Below, in pieces: positions 10,942 through 20,989 of a stretch of 64,000 nt of DNA (position 1 is the first letter of the stretch; each line of letters starts with the position of its first letter). The position numbers and the translations under genes are program-made. The stretch comes from Diploptera punctata (Eukaryota; Arthropoda; Insecta; Blattodea; Blaberidae): positions 185,001-249,000 of the forward strand of contig JASPKZ010007534.1 of NCBI GenBank assembly GCA_030220185.1, read 5' to 3'. Below the pieces are notes generated by a model. It was not told the origin of the DNA, ran no database searches, and was given only the letters and a program-made list of their open reading frames with translations.

Positions 10942-11412
10942 CTTACTTACTTACTTACTCACTGGCACTATCGAACCCGTAGGTTCATGACCGTGCGGAC
11001 ATAAGCTCTCCATACATCCCTATCCTGAGCTAATGCTTTCCAATCATTCCCTGTATAATCTACTTCCCTCAAATCATAGTTAATGTTGTTCTCCCACCTC
11101 ATTCTTGGTCTACCAACTGGGCGTTTTCCTTCTGGCTTTCCTACAAGAAGTTTCCATGCACGTCTTTCATTCCCCATACGCGCAACATGTCCTGCCCATC
11201 GCACTCTACGAGACTTAACTGTTCTTATTATATCTGGCTTCCTATAAAGACCATGTAGTTCATTGTTATGTAGTCTTCTCCATTCACCTGTCTGTTCATC
11301 TCTCTTTGGTCCAAAAATTTTCCTAAATACTTTATTCTCAAATACTTGTAATCTCCTTTCCTCCCTTAAAGTAAGAGTCCATGTTTCGCAGCCATATAAC
11401 TGGTAGTGACAA
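10942..11412 (-). mobile_element. LINE A 3' end, best-preserved copy
   Basis: The reading frame stays open (10968-11468). It covers YGCETWTLTLREERRLQVFE (thumb region), GPKRDEQTGEWRRL, LYRKPDIIRTVKSRR, WAGHVARMGNERR, GKRPVGRPRMRWENN and LAQDRDVWRAYVR. The layout is that of the C-terminal part of RTE-type endonuclease/reverse transcriptases. The 3' tail is (GTAA)n, seen as ACTTACTTACTTACTT at 10942-10957. The copy is 5'-truncated within the thumb, so it cannot encode an active enzyme. Confidence 0.93.
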
Positions 11413-11494
11413 GACAGACAGGGAGAGAAATAAAGACAGACAGAAATATACAATACAGATAAAAGCACAGATTAGAGAGAGGTAGCCGGTAAAC
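11413..11494. other. Short spacer
   Basis: Spacer between LINE A and the foldback element, rich in GACA and GAGA steps. No feature. Confidence 0.4.
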
Positions 11495-11968
11495 AATAAA
11501 TAATAGTTTTAAAAAACTAAAAGAACACGCTTTATTAGAAAACTAAAAAATTAAAAATAATTTTAATTTCCAATACGCTTGGGATAAAATTAAAGTGGTC
11601 AACAAAAAAATCATCTCCAACACATATAGAATAAAACTAGAGTTATCTACAAAAAGAAAATAATTTTAACATCAAAAGCGTGGGGTGCTCTATATCAATT
11701 AATATATTTGATAATAAACATATATTGGTAAATTAAAGTCTCTAAGAAGAAAATGTAAAAATCATAAAAAGCACCACACGCTTTTGATGGTAAAATTATT
11801 TTGTTTTTGTTGATAACTCTAGTTTTATTCTAAATGCGTTGGATATGATTTTTTTGTTGACCACTTTAAATTTATCCCAAGCGTGTTGGATTAAAATTAT
11901 TTTTCATTTTTGAGTTCGATTTTCTAATAAAGCGTGCTGGTTTAGTTTTTTAAAACTATTATTGTAGT
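11495..11968. mobile_element. Foldback element with about 210-bp arms
   Basis: Left arm from AATAGTTTTAAAAAACTAAA, right arm ending TTTAGTTTTTTAAAACTATT. They are inverted complements through AAAGCGTG(T/C), CCCAAGCGTRTTGG, GTGGTCAACAAAAA and AAAAGCGTGGGGTGC, with a loop of about 50-60 bp. No coding capacity. A half copy lies at 55205-55715. Confidence 0.85.
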
Positions 11969-11999
11969 ATGAGCTAAAAGTATTACTCTTCTAAAAAAA

Positions 12000-12096
12000 A
12001 TCCTCCCAGCCGGATTCGAACCAGCTACCTATGGATTACTGAAATTGTATACCACTTAGTTCACCGCTCTACCAACTGAGCTCTTACAACGATTGA
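12000..12096 (-). mobile_element. tRNA-like SINE head
   Basis: The minus strand contains GAGCTCAGTTGGTAGAGCGG (D-arm/A-box-like) and GCTGGTTCGAATCCGGC (a 5-bp T-stem with B box). The spacing between boxes is longer than in a standard tRNA and no acceptor stem is clear. I infer a tRNA-derived retroposon head rather than a tRNA gene. Confidence 0.6.
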
Positions 12097-12140
12097 CTAA
12101 AAAGTCGACAAGTCCGCAACCTATTATACCAGTTTTATTT

Positions 12141-12635
12141 TTTTTTTGATTTTCTGATGATTCTGGCCAGGAATTTAGAAATAAAATATGAAATTATTGT
12201 ATTGTCACGGGTTCTTTACAAGTATACAAAGTTTCAAGTCTATCGTATGTTTCAGAGTGGGTGAAAATAGTGTTCAAAGATTCCGTTACATAAATACAAA
12301 CACACTTTTTTTTATTTTCTGATGATTCTGGCCAGGATTTTAGAAAATGAATATGAAATTATTGTATTGTCACGGGTCCTTTACAAGCATACAAAGTTTC
12401 AAGTCTATCGTATGTTTCTAAGTGAGTGAAACTCGTGTTCAAAGATTCCGTTACATGAATACAAAGACACTTTTTTTTATTTTCTGATGATTCTGGCCAG
12501 GATTTTAGAAAATAAATATGAAATTATTACATTTTCACGGGTCCTTTACAAGTATACAAAATTTCAAGTCGATCCAATTATTTTAAGTGGGTGAAAAACG
12601 CGTTGAAAGATTCAGTTACGTAGATAGATACAGGT
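12141..12635. repeat. 165-bp tandem repeat, three copies
   Basis: TTCTGGCCAG recurs at 12161, 12326 and 12491, exactly 165 bp apart. Each unit continues through TCACGGGT, TTCAAGTC and TTCCGTTACAT and starts with a T-rich run. Wording such as TTCAAAGATTCCGTTACAT resembles LINE 3' UTRs, suggesting tandem amplification of a LINE tail. Confidence 0.88.
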
Positions 12636-12789
12636 CAAGCTAATATAAAGCGTGTAAAAATTATCCTCTCTGCATGGCCTATCATCCCTATCATTTTGTC
12701 GGTGAGGTCCTATTACACCCTGTATATATATAGTAGCAGGCAACTAGAGTATTACTTGGATATATGAGGTAAATTTTGATTAGATACCT

Positions 12790-13022
12790 CTTTTTTCAGG
12801 CTTAAGGTTCTTTTACGAGCAAAAAAAAAATCTTGAGACTCGGGACCCACGGCTTAAAGTCTCTGCTGGAAGACTTGTCCCTTTGATTTTCCCACCCATA
12901 AAATACATCGACCTCGGCCGGGTTTGAATCCGCGACCTTCGGGACGATACACAAAGTGACAAGTTCTCCGGGAGAGACTTTAATGCGCGAGTCCCGAGTC
13001 TCAAGATTTTAAGGCTCGTAAA
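12790..13022. mobile_element. SINE S3 fragments in inverted orientation
   Basis: 12790-12946 is S3 on the minus strand, including the B-box end GGGTTTGAATCCGCG. 12970-13022 repeats CTCCGGGAGAGACTTTAA and GAGTCCCGAGTCTCAAGATT on the plus strand. The two face each other across about 20 bp. Confidence 0.75.
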
Positions 13023-13027
13023 ATAAT

Positions 13028-13135
13028 CTTCTTCTTCTTCTTCATCACCCAGGGATTAAGCCTGTTGGCTCGTTCCGGTTTCATGAAAGCTAGAATTGTT
13101 AAAATTGTTCAGATCATATTATGCCTGGAAAAGAG
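13028..13135 (-). mobile_element. LINE lineage I 3' end
   Basis: Matches 55716-55790: GGGATTAAGCCTGTTGG, GTTCCGGTTTCATGAAAGC and AAAATTGTTCAGA. The adjacent TTC and ATC triplets are its tail. Only about 100 bp survive. Confidence 0.78.
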
Positions 13136-13776
13136 ACATCTAAGCGAACTTTACATCATACATCCAATCAATACTTAATTGCCTATTAGACGTCTCATTG
13201 AGACGATGAGCTAACCACATGTCACTCGCTGACATCTATAGGTAAATGGAAATTACCACTAGACCACTGTGGCCGACACCATAAGGAAAAGTTGCCTAAT
13301 TTGTTAGAACAGTGAATAATGTAGATGGACGGACAACAGCAGGTAGGTAAGTAAGAACAGCAGGTAGGTAAGTAAGAACAACAGGTGACTTACGTGATGT
13401 TTAGCGCGAAGCCGGCATCTTCAGCACAAATCAATCTTTGCTTCCCGAGAGACACATGAAGTTGCAGCTAGTGCAGGCACCCGGGTATTTTCCACTACGT
13501 ACGTTCGCGTGGTCCACACTGCGCATGTCCCACCCTCGTGTTTATCATGGCCCCTTGAAATTCAATTGTTTACAGCAGAATGTCAGCTTTAAGCCGCCAT
13601 TATTGTTTTTTTTAACACTTTCTCACCTCAGAGTGCGCGACATATTGCGGCATCAGATAGAAGACATCTGACTGTCAGGCAGTTATCTCATTTCATACTT
13701 ATGATTGTTCCATTTCAGGTGCTATATACGGTTTCTCGCCTCTAGAAATTGGTATTATTTTCTTTTCGAAATTTAA
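13136..13776. other. Unassigned sequence with one tRNA A-box-like site
   Basis: On the minus strand, ACAGTGGTCTAGTGGTAATT (around 13255-13275) fits a pol III A box, so a decayed SINE head is possible. A 77-codon frame at 13438-13671 shows no recognisable feature. Confidence 0.4.
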
Positions 13777-14484
13777 CATAAGTAATGCCACGAGTGATTT
13801 CCAATTTATCCACAGGATTTGGAAATCAAGAGTGGCATTTGTTAGAACTATTTAACGAATAAAATTAAGCTGTTTACTCACAAATCATTATTTAAATATA
13901 GTTATTTTAAAATATTTCTATATTTAATGTAAACGGCCATGTTTGAAAACAAATGAGAAACAATTGGCACGCTTCATTTCCTTCCTTTGTTCATCACTAC
14001 CACCAGATCATAATACTATTTATTGCCAAAGGATCGCAATATTGTAAGAATGCACCCTAGTGGAGAAATTTATAACCAACTTTATAGGTATTAATTAATT
14101 TCTGATATCCTATGATGTAAATATGTCAATTATATTCTTCTGCAACGTCATTTCGTGGAAAATAATTTATTTAAGAAAGTACAAACAGTGTTTTTTTGTG
14201 GTATAATCAATTGCTACAAATGTTTTTATATTAACTCCCGCATGCGCTATCTGCTGACTTTCATGCACTATATATACAATCTGGTAGCCGTATTTCTTAG
14301 AGAGTCAGTCACTGCAAAGTAATGCTACGACCTATTCAGAATGTTAAAATGGAGGAGCTTTCTTTAAAACGATAAACTTCAATTGATAAATTCGAGACGA
14401 AACAGGACTGTGATTGGTTGTAAATAAAAAATCATTCAAATGTGATTGGTCATTGACTCCCATTTGGGGCTTGAGTTAAATAGT
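13777..14484 (+). repeat. HP repeat, first of a head-to-tail pair
   Basis: Runs from CATAAGTAATGCCACGAGTG to GGGGCTTGAGTTAAATAGT. The next copy starts at the following base. It lacks the inner palindrome of the hairpin end but keeps the outer inverted pair. Confidence 0.88.
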
Positions 14485-15090
14485 CATAAGTAATGCCACG
14501 AGTGATTAATAAATTATCGGTAAATTCACGAGTCACGAAGTGAGGAGTGAATTTATGTAGAGAATTTGGAAATCAAGAGTGGCATTTGTTAGGACTATTT
14601 AACGAATAAAATTAAGCTGTTTACTCACAAACCATTATTTAACTATAGTTATTTTAAAATATTTATATACATAATGTAAACGGCGATGTTTGAAAACAAA
14701 TCATAAATGAGAGGTTATGTTTATCCACTGCAACTTGATCATATTATTTATTGCCAATTAGGATCGCAATATTTTAAGAGTGCACCCAAGTGGAGAAATA
14801 TTGAGACACAAAACTGGATATTATAATCAACATTATAGGTTATTCATTAATTTTTTAGTAAACAACTCAGTGAAATCAAGGAATCTGTTCATTGTTTGCT
14901 ATATTCAATGTATTTTTTTAGAAAAAATAATGCTCTGACCTGGTTAGAATATTAAAAAGGAGGAGCTTTCTTTATTTTGGTAAACAGATTTCGATAAATA
15001 TCGAGGTGAAACACGACTGTGATTGGTTGTAAAACAAAATTCATTGAAACGTGATTGGTCATTGACTCCCATTTGGAGCACGAGTTAAAT
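14485..15090 (+). repeat. HP repeat, second of a head-to-tail pair
   Basis: Starts CATAAGTAATGCCACGAGTG and ends GAGCACGAGTTAAAT. It retains the inner palindrome (TTCACGAGTCACGAAGTGAG). It lacks about 100 bp of the middle present in the first copy and is more diverged there. Confidence 0.87.
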
Positions 15091-15148
15091 ATACAGCAAT
15101 ATAGTGAATAAGACTTTCACAGCTATCGTTACATATTTTAAAATACAT

Positions 15149-15184
<36 letters not shown>

Positions 15185-16402
15185 ATGCAGTGGCTTTTGA
15201 AATTTTTCATTAGCCAATAATGACTGAGGAAAACAAACAAAAACAATAACAATAAATATTATAAAATGTTGATCATATTTTCCCTGGCTTCCAAGTATCT
15301 GTCCATGAAATTGTTGGTTAGGGTTGGGCAAGTTCGGATGTGATCAGCATCCATATCTTCCATAGTGTTGCAGAAGATACATTGGTGCGATGAAGGTGTT
15401 TACCAGGCAGTCGTGTCCTGTTGCAACGGCTACTCTTCTGGGCCAATCTGGCTGTGTAGTTTGGATGGATGCTTTCCAAGGTTTGTCAGTCATTTGGAGC
15501 TCTTGGGAGGTTCTGAAGGCTTCTCTCACTCTGAAGCGGATGTTCATAGCTGCTGTAGAGTAAGATATAATGTTCGGTGATGTCTGAAGGATGTGGGTTC
15601 CTTTCTTGGCCAGCAAATCTGGCAGTGTAGTTTGGATGGATGCTTTCCAAGGTTTGTCAGTCATTTGTAGCTGTAGGGAGGTTCTGAAGGCTTCTCTCAC
15701 TCTGAAGTGGATATTCATAGCTGCTGTAGAGTAATATATAATGTTCGGTGATGTCTGAAGGATGTGGTTTCCTTTCTTGGCCAGCAAATCTGGCAGTGTA
15801 GTTTGGATGGATGCTTTACAAGGTTTGTCAGTCATTTGGAGCTCTAGGAAGGTTCTGAAGGCTTCTCTCACTCTGAAGTGGATGTTCATAGCTGCTCTAG
15901 AGTAAGATATAATGTTCGGTGATGTCTGAAGGATGTGGGTTCCTTTCTTGGCCAGTAAATCTGGCAGTGTAGTTTGGATGGATGCTTTCCAAGGTTTGTC
16001 AGTCATTTGGAGCTCTATGAAGGTTCTGAAGGCTTCTCTCACTCTGAAGCGGATGTTCATAGCTGTTCTAGAGTAAGATTATAATGTTCGGTGATGTCTG
16101 AAGGATGTGGGTTCCTTTCTTGGCCAGCAAATCTGCCATTTCGTTCCCTGTAATGCCACAATGGGATGGTATCCACTGCAGAGAAACATTTTTACCTGCT
16201 ATATTGAGATTTCTGATGATCTGCCTACTCTGTAATATTTCTTTGTTAGCAGGAGATACTAGGTAATTTGCTATTGCTGATATGGCTGCCTTAGAATCGC
16301 TTAAGATGACAGCATTCAGAAACGATTGAGACTGCACGTTAATTGACTCAGGGCTGTGGATATAGCTCTAACCTCGCCGTCAAATGATGTCTGATGTCTT
16401 TT
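15149..16402 (-). mobile_element. 5'-truncated LINE (RNase H and CCHC knuckle) with target duplication
   Basis: Flanked by the perfect 14-bp duplication ATTTTAAAATACAT at 15135-15148 and 16403-16416. Read on the minus strand, RNase H comes first: SFDGEVRAI, then (after a frameshift) VILSDSKAAIS, LQWIPSHCGITG and NEMADLLAKKGT, with the family acidic residues in place. A 171-bp in-frame tandem block follows. After a further frameshift comes a CX2CX9HX3C knuckle (CIFC..DH..TC), then FMDRYLEARENM and a stop at about 15259. The 3' end is an (AAAT)n tail. The layout suggests an I/Loa/Ingi-like LINE. Three or more frameshifts make it a dead copy. Confidence 0.88.
15440..16125 (-). repeat. 171-bp in-frame tandem repeat within the LINE ORF
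   Basis: TTGGATGGAT recurs at 15461, 15632, 15803 and 15974, each 171 bp apart (57 codons). Each unit encodes LLAKKGTHILQTSPN, a VREAFRT helix-like stretch and QMTDKPWKASIQTT. The first unit continues from the RNase H end and the last into the downstream ORF. Units differ by a few substitutions and keep the frame. Confidence 0.93.
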
Positions 16403-16416
16403 ATTTTAAAATACAT

Positions 16417-16535
16417 CTTCAGGAGATCTTGCACCCACAGTAAGTGATGAAATGTCGGGAAGACAACACTACAAGACACGGCCAAGAAGCCCGAAAAGGT
16501 ATTTTAAAATAAAGTATCTTTCCGTGACCCTCATG
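16417..16535. other. Unassigned sequence
   Basis: Contains an inverted copy of the adjacent target site (GTATTTTAAAATAAAG near 16500). Nothing else recognised. Confidence 0.35.
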
Positions 16536-16706
16536 AAATTAGCCTTCTCCAGTTGTAGCGGTCCTGAACATCCCCAACTCTTAGCCCCAGTTCACTCATA
16601 CTTCTTCTCACACCGTTCATCCAACCTTCATTATGTCTTCCCTTTCTTATTTTACCATCTGTTCTCCACTCCAAGATCTTCTTATGGTTCTCTAAAAAAT
16701 ATCATT
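16536..16706 (-). mobile_element. LINE lineage L C-terminal fragment
   Basis: The minus strand reads KKILEWRTDGKIRKGRHNE, GWMNGVRRSMSELGLRVGD and VQDRYNWRRLIS-stop. It is a diverged member of the GRP/DR..W domain group. A second copy is at 57204-57345. Confidence 0.75.
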
Positions 16707-16718
16707 AAACTGAAAATA

Positions 16719-16951
16719 CAGGGTGCTCCATAAGTTAGTTTAACCACTTCACATTGTTGCAAGGAAAGAAATCAGATTAGTTCAAACTGGGGTTTGAATA
16801 CAGGACCTTCAGAATATAATCTCAAACACTACTGCTTGAGGTAATTAGCTAACTAGGGAACAATTTCGGTAGTTCTTTTTTGTGTAGACGTTGTAAGCTA
16901 CAGAAAATAATATATTTGTATTTTCGGTTAACTGACTTATGCTGCACCCTG
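16719..16951 (+). mobile_element. 233-bp MITE with CAGGGTG ends
   Basis: TIRs CAGGGTGCTCCATAAGTTAG and (inverted) CAGGGTGCAGCATAAGTCAG, flanked by TA on both sides (16717-16718, 16952-16953). TA duplication and these ends fit a Tc1/mariner-type non-autonomous element. It lies at the 5' edge of a LINE A copy. The same MITE in inverted orientation is at 18069-18299. Confidence 0.88.
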
Positions 16952-17432
16952 TATATAAAACTGTTATTCTACCAGTTATATTATATGGATGTGAAACATG
17001 GACTCTTACTTTAAGAGTGGACAAAAGATTACGTGTATTTGAGAATAAAGTTCTTAGGAAAATTATTTTGAGCAAAGAGAGATGAACAGACACGTGAATG
17101 GAGAAGACTACATAACAGTGAACTACATGCTCTTTATAGGAAGCCAGATATAATAAGAACAGTTAAGTCTTGTAAACTGCGATGAACAGGACATGTGGCA
17201 CGAATGGGCAGTGAATGAGGGGCATGGAACTTTCTTGTTGGAAAACCAGAGGGTAAACGCTCAGTTGGTAGACCAAGAATGAGGTGGGAGAATAATATTA
17301 ACCATGATTTGAGAGAAATATACAGGGGATGATATTGGAAAATATTATCTTAGGACAGGGATGTGTAGTGAGATTAAGTCCGTGCGGACATGAACCCATG
17401 GGTTCGATAGTACCCGTGAGTTAGTTAGTTAT
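16952..17432 (+). mobile_element. LINE A 3' end
   Basis: Starts at TATATAAAACTGTTATTCTA immediately after the MITE. It covers YGCETWTLTL through GRPRMRWEN to the CCCGTGAGTTAGTTAGTTAT tail, with several frameshifts. It forms one arm of a composite inverted repeat with 17585-18068. Confidence 0.9.
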
Positions 17433-17439
17433 TATTTTA

Positions 17440-17580
17440 AGATAGACTGCACTGCATGTCCTGACAGACTGTTCATCTGGCGAGTGCAGGGGTGACATGT
17501 CGGATCCCCCAGCCGTTACAGCTAGTTTTCTCAATCTGGAGACGTTACTTATTCTATCTACCCAAAATCCTCACGATGCA
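17440..17580. repeat. SINE S4-related fragment between inverted LINE ends
   Basis: GGGGTGACATGTCGGATCCC and CCAGCCGTTACAGCTAGT match the body of SINE S4 (47605-47893). It separates the two tail-to-tail LINE A copies. Confidence 0.6.
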
Positions 17581-17584
17581 TGGT

Positions 17585-18068
17585 CTAACTAACTAACTCA
17601 CTGGCACTATCGAACCCGTAGATTCATGACCGCGCGGACATAACACCTCCATATATCCGTATCCTGAGCTAATGTTTTCCAATCATCCCCTGTATAATTT
17701 ACTTTCCTGAAATTGTGGTTAATATTATTCTCACATATTGTACTTGGCCTAGCTATTAGGCGTTTTCCCTCTGGTTTTCCTACAAGGAGATTTAATGATA
17801 ATCTTTCATCCCTTGTTCTTACGACGTATCCTGCTTGATCGAAGTCTAAGAGACTTAACTGTTCTTATTACATCTGGTTTCCTATAAAGATCAAATAGCT
17901 CACTGATATACAGTCTTCTCCATTCACCTATTTGTTCACCTGACTTTGGTCCAAACATTTTTCTAGGAACTTTATTCTCAAATAGTCGTAATCTTTTCTC
18001 CTCCCTTAAAGTAAGAGTCCATGTTTCACATCCATATAATATAACTGGTAGAATAACTGTTTTATATA
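17585..18068 (-). mobile_element. LINE A 3' end, minus strand
   Basis: An open frame (17806-18081) covers ILYGCETWTLTLREEKRL, FGPKSGEQIGEWRRLY and LYRKPDVIRTVKSLRL. The tail is CTAACTAACTAACTCACTGG near 17585. The 5' edge abuts the inverted MITE exactly as the partner at 16952 does. Confidence 0.9.
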
Positions 18069-18299
18069 CAGGGTGCAGCATAAGTCAGCTAACCGAAAAT
18101 ACAAATATATTATTTTCTGTAGCTTACAATATCTATACAAAAAAACTACCGAAATTGTTCCCTAGTTAGCAAATTACCTGAGGCAGTAGTGTTTGAGATT
18201 ATATTCTGAAGGTCCTGTATTCAAACCACAGTTTCAACTAATCTGATTTTTTTCCTTGCAACAATGTGAAGTGGTTAAACTAACTTATGGAGCACCCTG
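18069..18299 (-). mobile_element. 231-bp MITE with CAGGGTG ends, inverted copy
   Basis: Inverted relative to 16719-16951, with TA at 18067-18068 and 18300-18301. It separates two LINE A fragments. Confidence 0.88.
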
Positions 18300-18301
18300 T
18301 A

Positions 18302-18650
18302 TTTTCCTGACCGTTGCAGTCTACGAGGCTTAACTGTTCTTATTATATCTGGTTTCCTATAAATATCAAGTAGCTCACTGTTAAACAGTCTTCTCCATTC
18401 ACCTGTCTGTCCGTCTATAATTGGTCTAAAAATTTCCGTAAGTACTTTGTTCTCAAATACTTGTAATCTCCTTTCCTCCCTTAAAGTAAGAGTCCATGTT
18501 TCGCATCCATATAATATAACTGGTAGAATAATAGTTTTATATATTTTCAGTTTAATATTTTTTTTAAAGAAGTTGGGACGACATGAGTCCCTGTAATGCA
18601 TAACAGTATGCATTTCCAGAATTAAGCCTATGTTTAATTTCAATAGAAAT
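18302..18650 (-). mobile_element. LINE A internal fragment
   Basis: Minus frame with IYKTIILPVILYGCETWTL, ENKVLTEIF, TGEWRRLFNSELL and KPDIIRTVKPRRLQ, cut on its 3' side by the MITE. The upstream part reaches the EIK(H)RLNS region before diverging. Confidence 0.87.
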
Positions 18651-19503
18651 TTCGTAAACTAGCAGGATGGGATCAGAAATTCGACTTGCTGAAAAATTCG
18701 GTTAGTTTATGCAATTCCTGCGTCACGGACTTTTTTGGTAAGATTTTCACCCGCTCTCAACATCTGTACTTGACAGTTTTATATATTCTCAGTTTCAACT
18801 CTTGTAGCTGCAATTTCAGTTTTTTGGAACGAAACTGGATACACACGATTTAATTAAGAATAGTAATACATACTCTGAAAAATCATTCAAATCAGACGAT
18901 AAATTCGAGCAATCTGCTTCATTTAACAACAGTTGTGCGGTGATCTAACCCTCCGCTCTCAGGTCACAGAGTAAGGGTGCACTCAAGTTAAATATGCACC
19001 CGAACATAGGCTAGGAATGTACTGTTCATTATCTTCCTCCTCTTTACTATGTTGCCACTTCCCGTCCCCTGTGTTGTGTTATTTGACTGGGAGGGGAGCG
19101 CTGGTAAATACTGTGCTTTTTAAATGATCCGACACCTACAGTAGTCGTTAATCCGGCGACCATGTTACCACTATGCAATGAGCTGTATCGTCTTTGCCTT
19201 CGTTTTTGCATATTGCCAATTCCTGCTCGTTGTGTTGTGAGGCTGGTAATAGAGAGATGACAAATACTGTACTTTTTAAGTGATCCGACACCTTCAGCAG
19301 TCGTCGACTAAATGACTAATTTGACCACCGTGTAATGGTCTTTCACATGCATTTATGGATTCTCTGTTCGATACAGACATAGCTTGGCGACACTAGCGCT
19401 ATGACGTGCAGAATTACCTTCGGCGTGTAACATTGTACTTACCTCCGCTCTTTCTGTCAGATGAAGTCATCTCACATCCAAATCTGGAACCAAAACGTCA
19501 CAA
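18651..19503. other. Unassigned, with a diverged duplication of about 156 bp
   Basis: TGATCCGACACCT recurs about 156 bp apart (near 19126 and 19282), each preceded by TGTTGTG and AAATACTGT(G/A)CTTTTTAA. No ORF or known family seen. Confidence 0.55.
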
Positions 19504-19866
19504 TTACTTCTTACTCCATCCATCCATAGTAATTCTGCCCGAAGGCAGGTCCTTCACTGCAATCATAGCATGTTCATGTTATGCTTGCAGTTTTACTAGG
19601 GAATTGTAGGTGTGGTAGCTTCCCGTTGCTTTCCACACCGGTGAAGGATGATGATGATGATGATGATGATGATAATGATAAGGATGATGATGATGGCCAT
19701 ATGATTTCGGGGACCGTTTGGGCCTTAAAGTTTTCCTGACATTTGTCTTACAGGTGAGGAAAAACCCCGATAAAAACCTCACCCAGAAAAACTGCCCCGA
19801 CCGGGGATCGAACCCGGGCCCGCTGCGTGACAAGGCAGCACGCTACCTCGAGACCACAGCGGTGGA
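19504..19866 (-). mobile_element. SINE S1, full length, minus strand
   Basis: On the minus strand: CCGCTGTGGTCTCGAGGTAG (A-box-like), GGGTTCGATCCCCGG (B box), body GTTTTTCTGGGTGAGG, GGCCCAAACGGTCCCCGAAA and CATATGGCCATC, then an internal (ATC)n. It ends TTACTATGGATGGATGG, a (GGAT)n tail. This is the reference copy for the truncated insertion at 22750-23232. Confidence 0.9.
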
Positions 19867-20668
19867 CTTACTTCTTACTAATGTATAGATTAATACGTGA
19901 AGAAAAAACTTTGTACCCCTTTTTAAGCAGGTTGCGCGCACGGTGGAGTGTGATATTTGGTATAATTAAAGTTCATATAGAGAAGGAGAGCAGAAAAATA
20001 TAATTTATGTATAATATGTGTTACAAATAAATTAAATTAAACAAAATAAAATAAATTGTCTCTAAGGAATTTATGTGTATTACTCATTCATTTGTTTATG
20101 TTCATACTGAAAGTGCATTGTTGTAAAAAGAAAATTGTGCAGCAACAATGTGAATTGACTTACTCTCGTGTATTTATTATCAGTGGTTTAAAAAAGTGAG
20201 TACATTTTATTATTTAAATTTAAATTAAACCCTGTCTAATCTTGGGTTCAGTAATTTCATTACATATATATTTTATATTTACATATTCGCACCTACTTCC
20301 TTTATGCCTCGACATAGAACATTGACGGGTCGGAGTGAGGGACAAAGAAGAAGGGATATATATTCCCGTACACGTAATAATAGGCCAAATGCAAATTTAA
20401 ATAGTGTACAAATGTCAAATGACGCGTTATTGTTTTTTAAATATGGCTTAGCCAAGCTATACCACACATTTCCTATCGTTCGTATTTTTAAAATAAATCG
20501 AAAATTAATACATAATGACGTATTTGTGACAAACTTAAAAATTTAATGAATTGTAGTCGAATTTCGACCACTGGGCGACCACTAGTACTGTTCATAATAC
20601 GTTTAACATCTCAAGACAATGAAGGCAAAAACTCTTATAAAAAAACATGTCTTTGTACTCGTATATAA
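19867..20668. other. Unassigned AT-rich sequence
   Basis: An 80-codon frame (20304-20546) and a 62-codon antisense frame show no recognisable feature. No repeat family identified. Confidence 0.4.
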
Positions 20669-20909
20669 CCTTTACACTGCTACGGACGGGTGTATCCGTT
20701 GGCAAAGAAAATGCTTGCTGTGCTATGGGTGTGTATATCCATTCTCAACTTCAAACGCCTGCTAGTTATATAATACGTATTGCATTGCTTTCAAACTAAG
20801 CAGGCATATACTGCCATCTCTTAGGAACCTAAATAAACTTTTTCCATATTTCTCCCTGCATTGAGCAAGGAGGGTTTTAAAGGCTGCAAATATTTCAGCA
20901 GTGAAAAGG
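20669..20909. mobile_element. piggyBac-like MITE, ATAA duplication
   Basis: Ends CCTTTACACTGCT and AGCAGTGAAAAGG are inverted. ATAA flanks both sides (20665-20668, 20910-20913) in place of the usual TTAA. A near-identical inverted copy with TTAA flanks sits at 55383-55624. About 241 bp, non-coding. Confidence 0.85.
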
Positions 20910-20989
20910 ATAAACATCCAGACTGTGTCATGTTTGTGCTCGCAAAACTGGGAAACTTGGTCGCTCGATTATTGTGTGTACATGCAGAT

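Noticed and set aside
12000..12096. tRNA gene
   Set aside because: A and B boxes are present but no acceptor stem and the spacing is too long. Treated as a SINE head.
15344..16060. 238-codon ORF as a host repeat protein
   Set aside because: It is the 171-bp expansion inside a truncated LINE with a target duplication, continuous with RNase H motifs.
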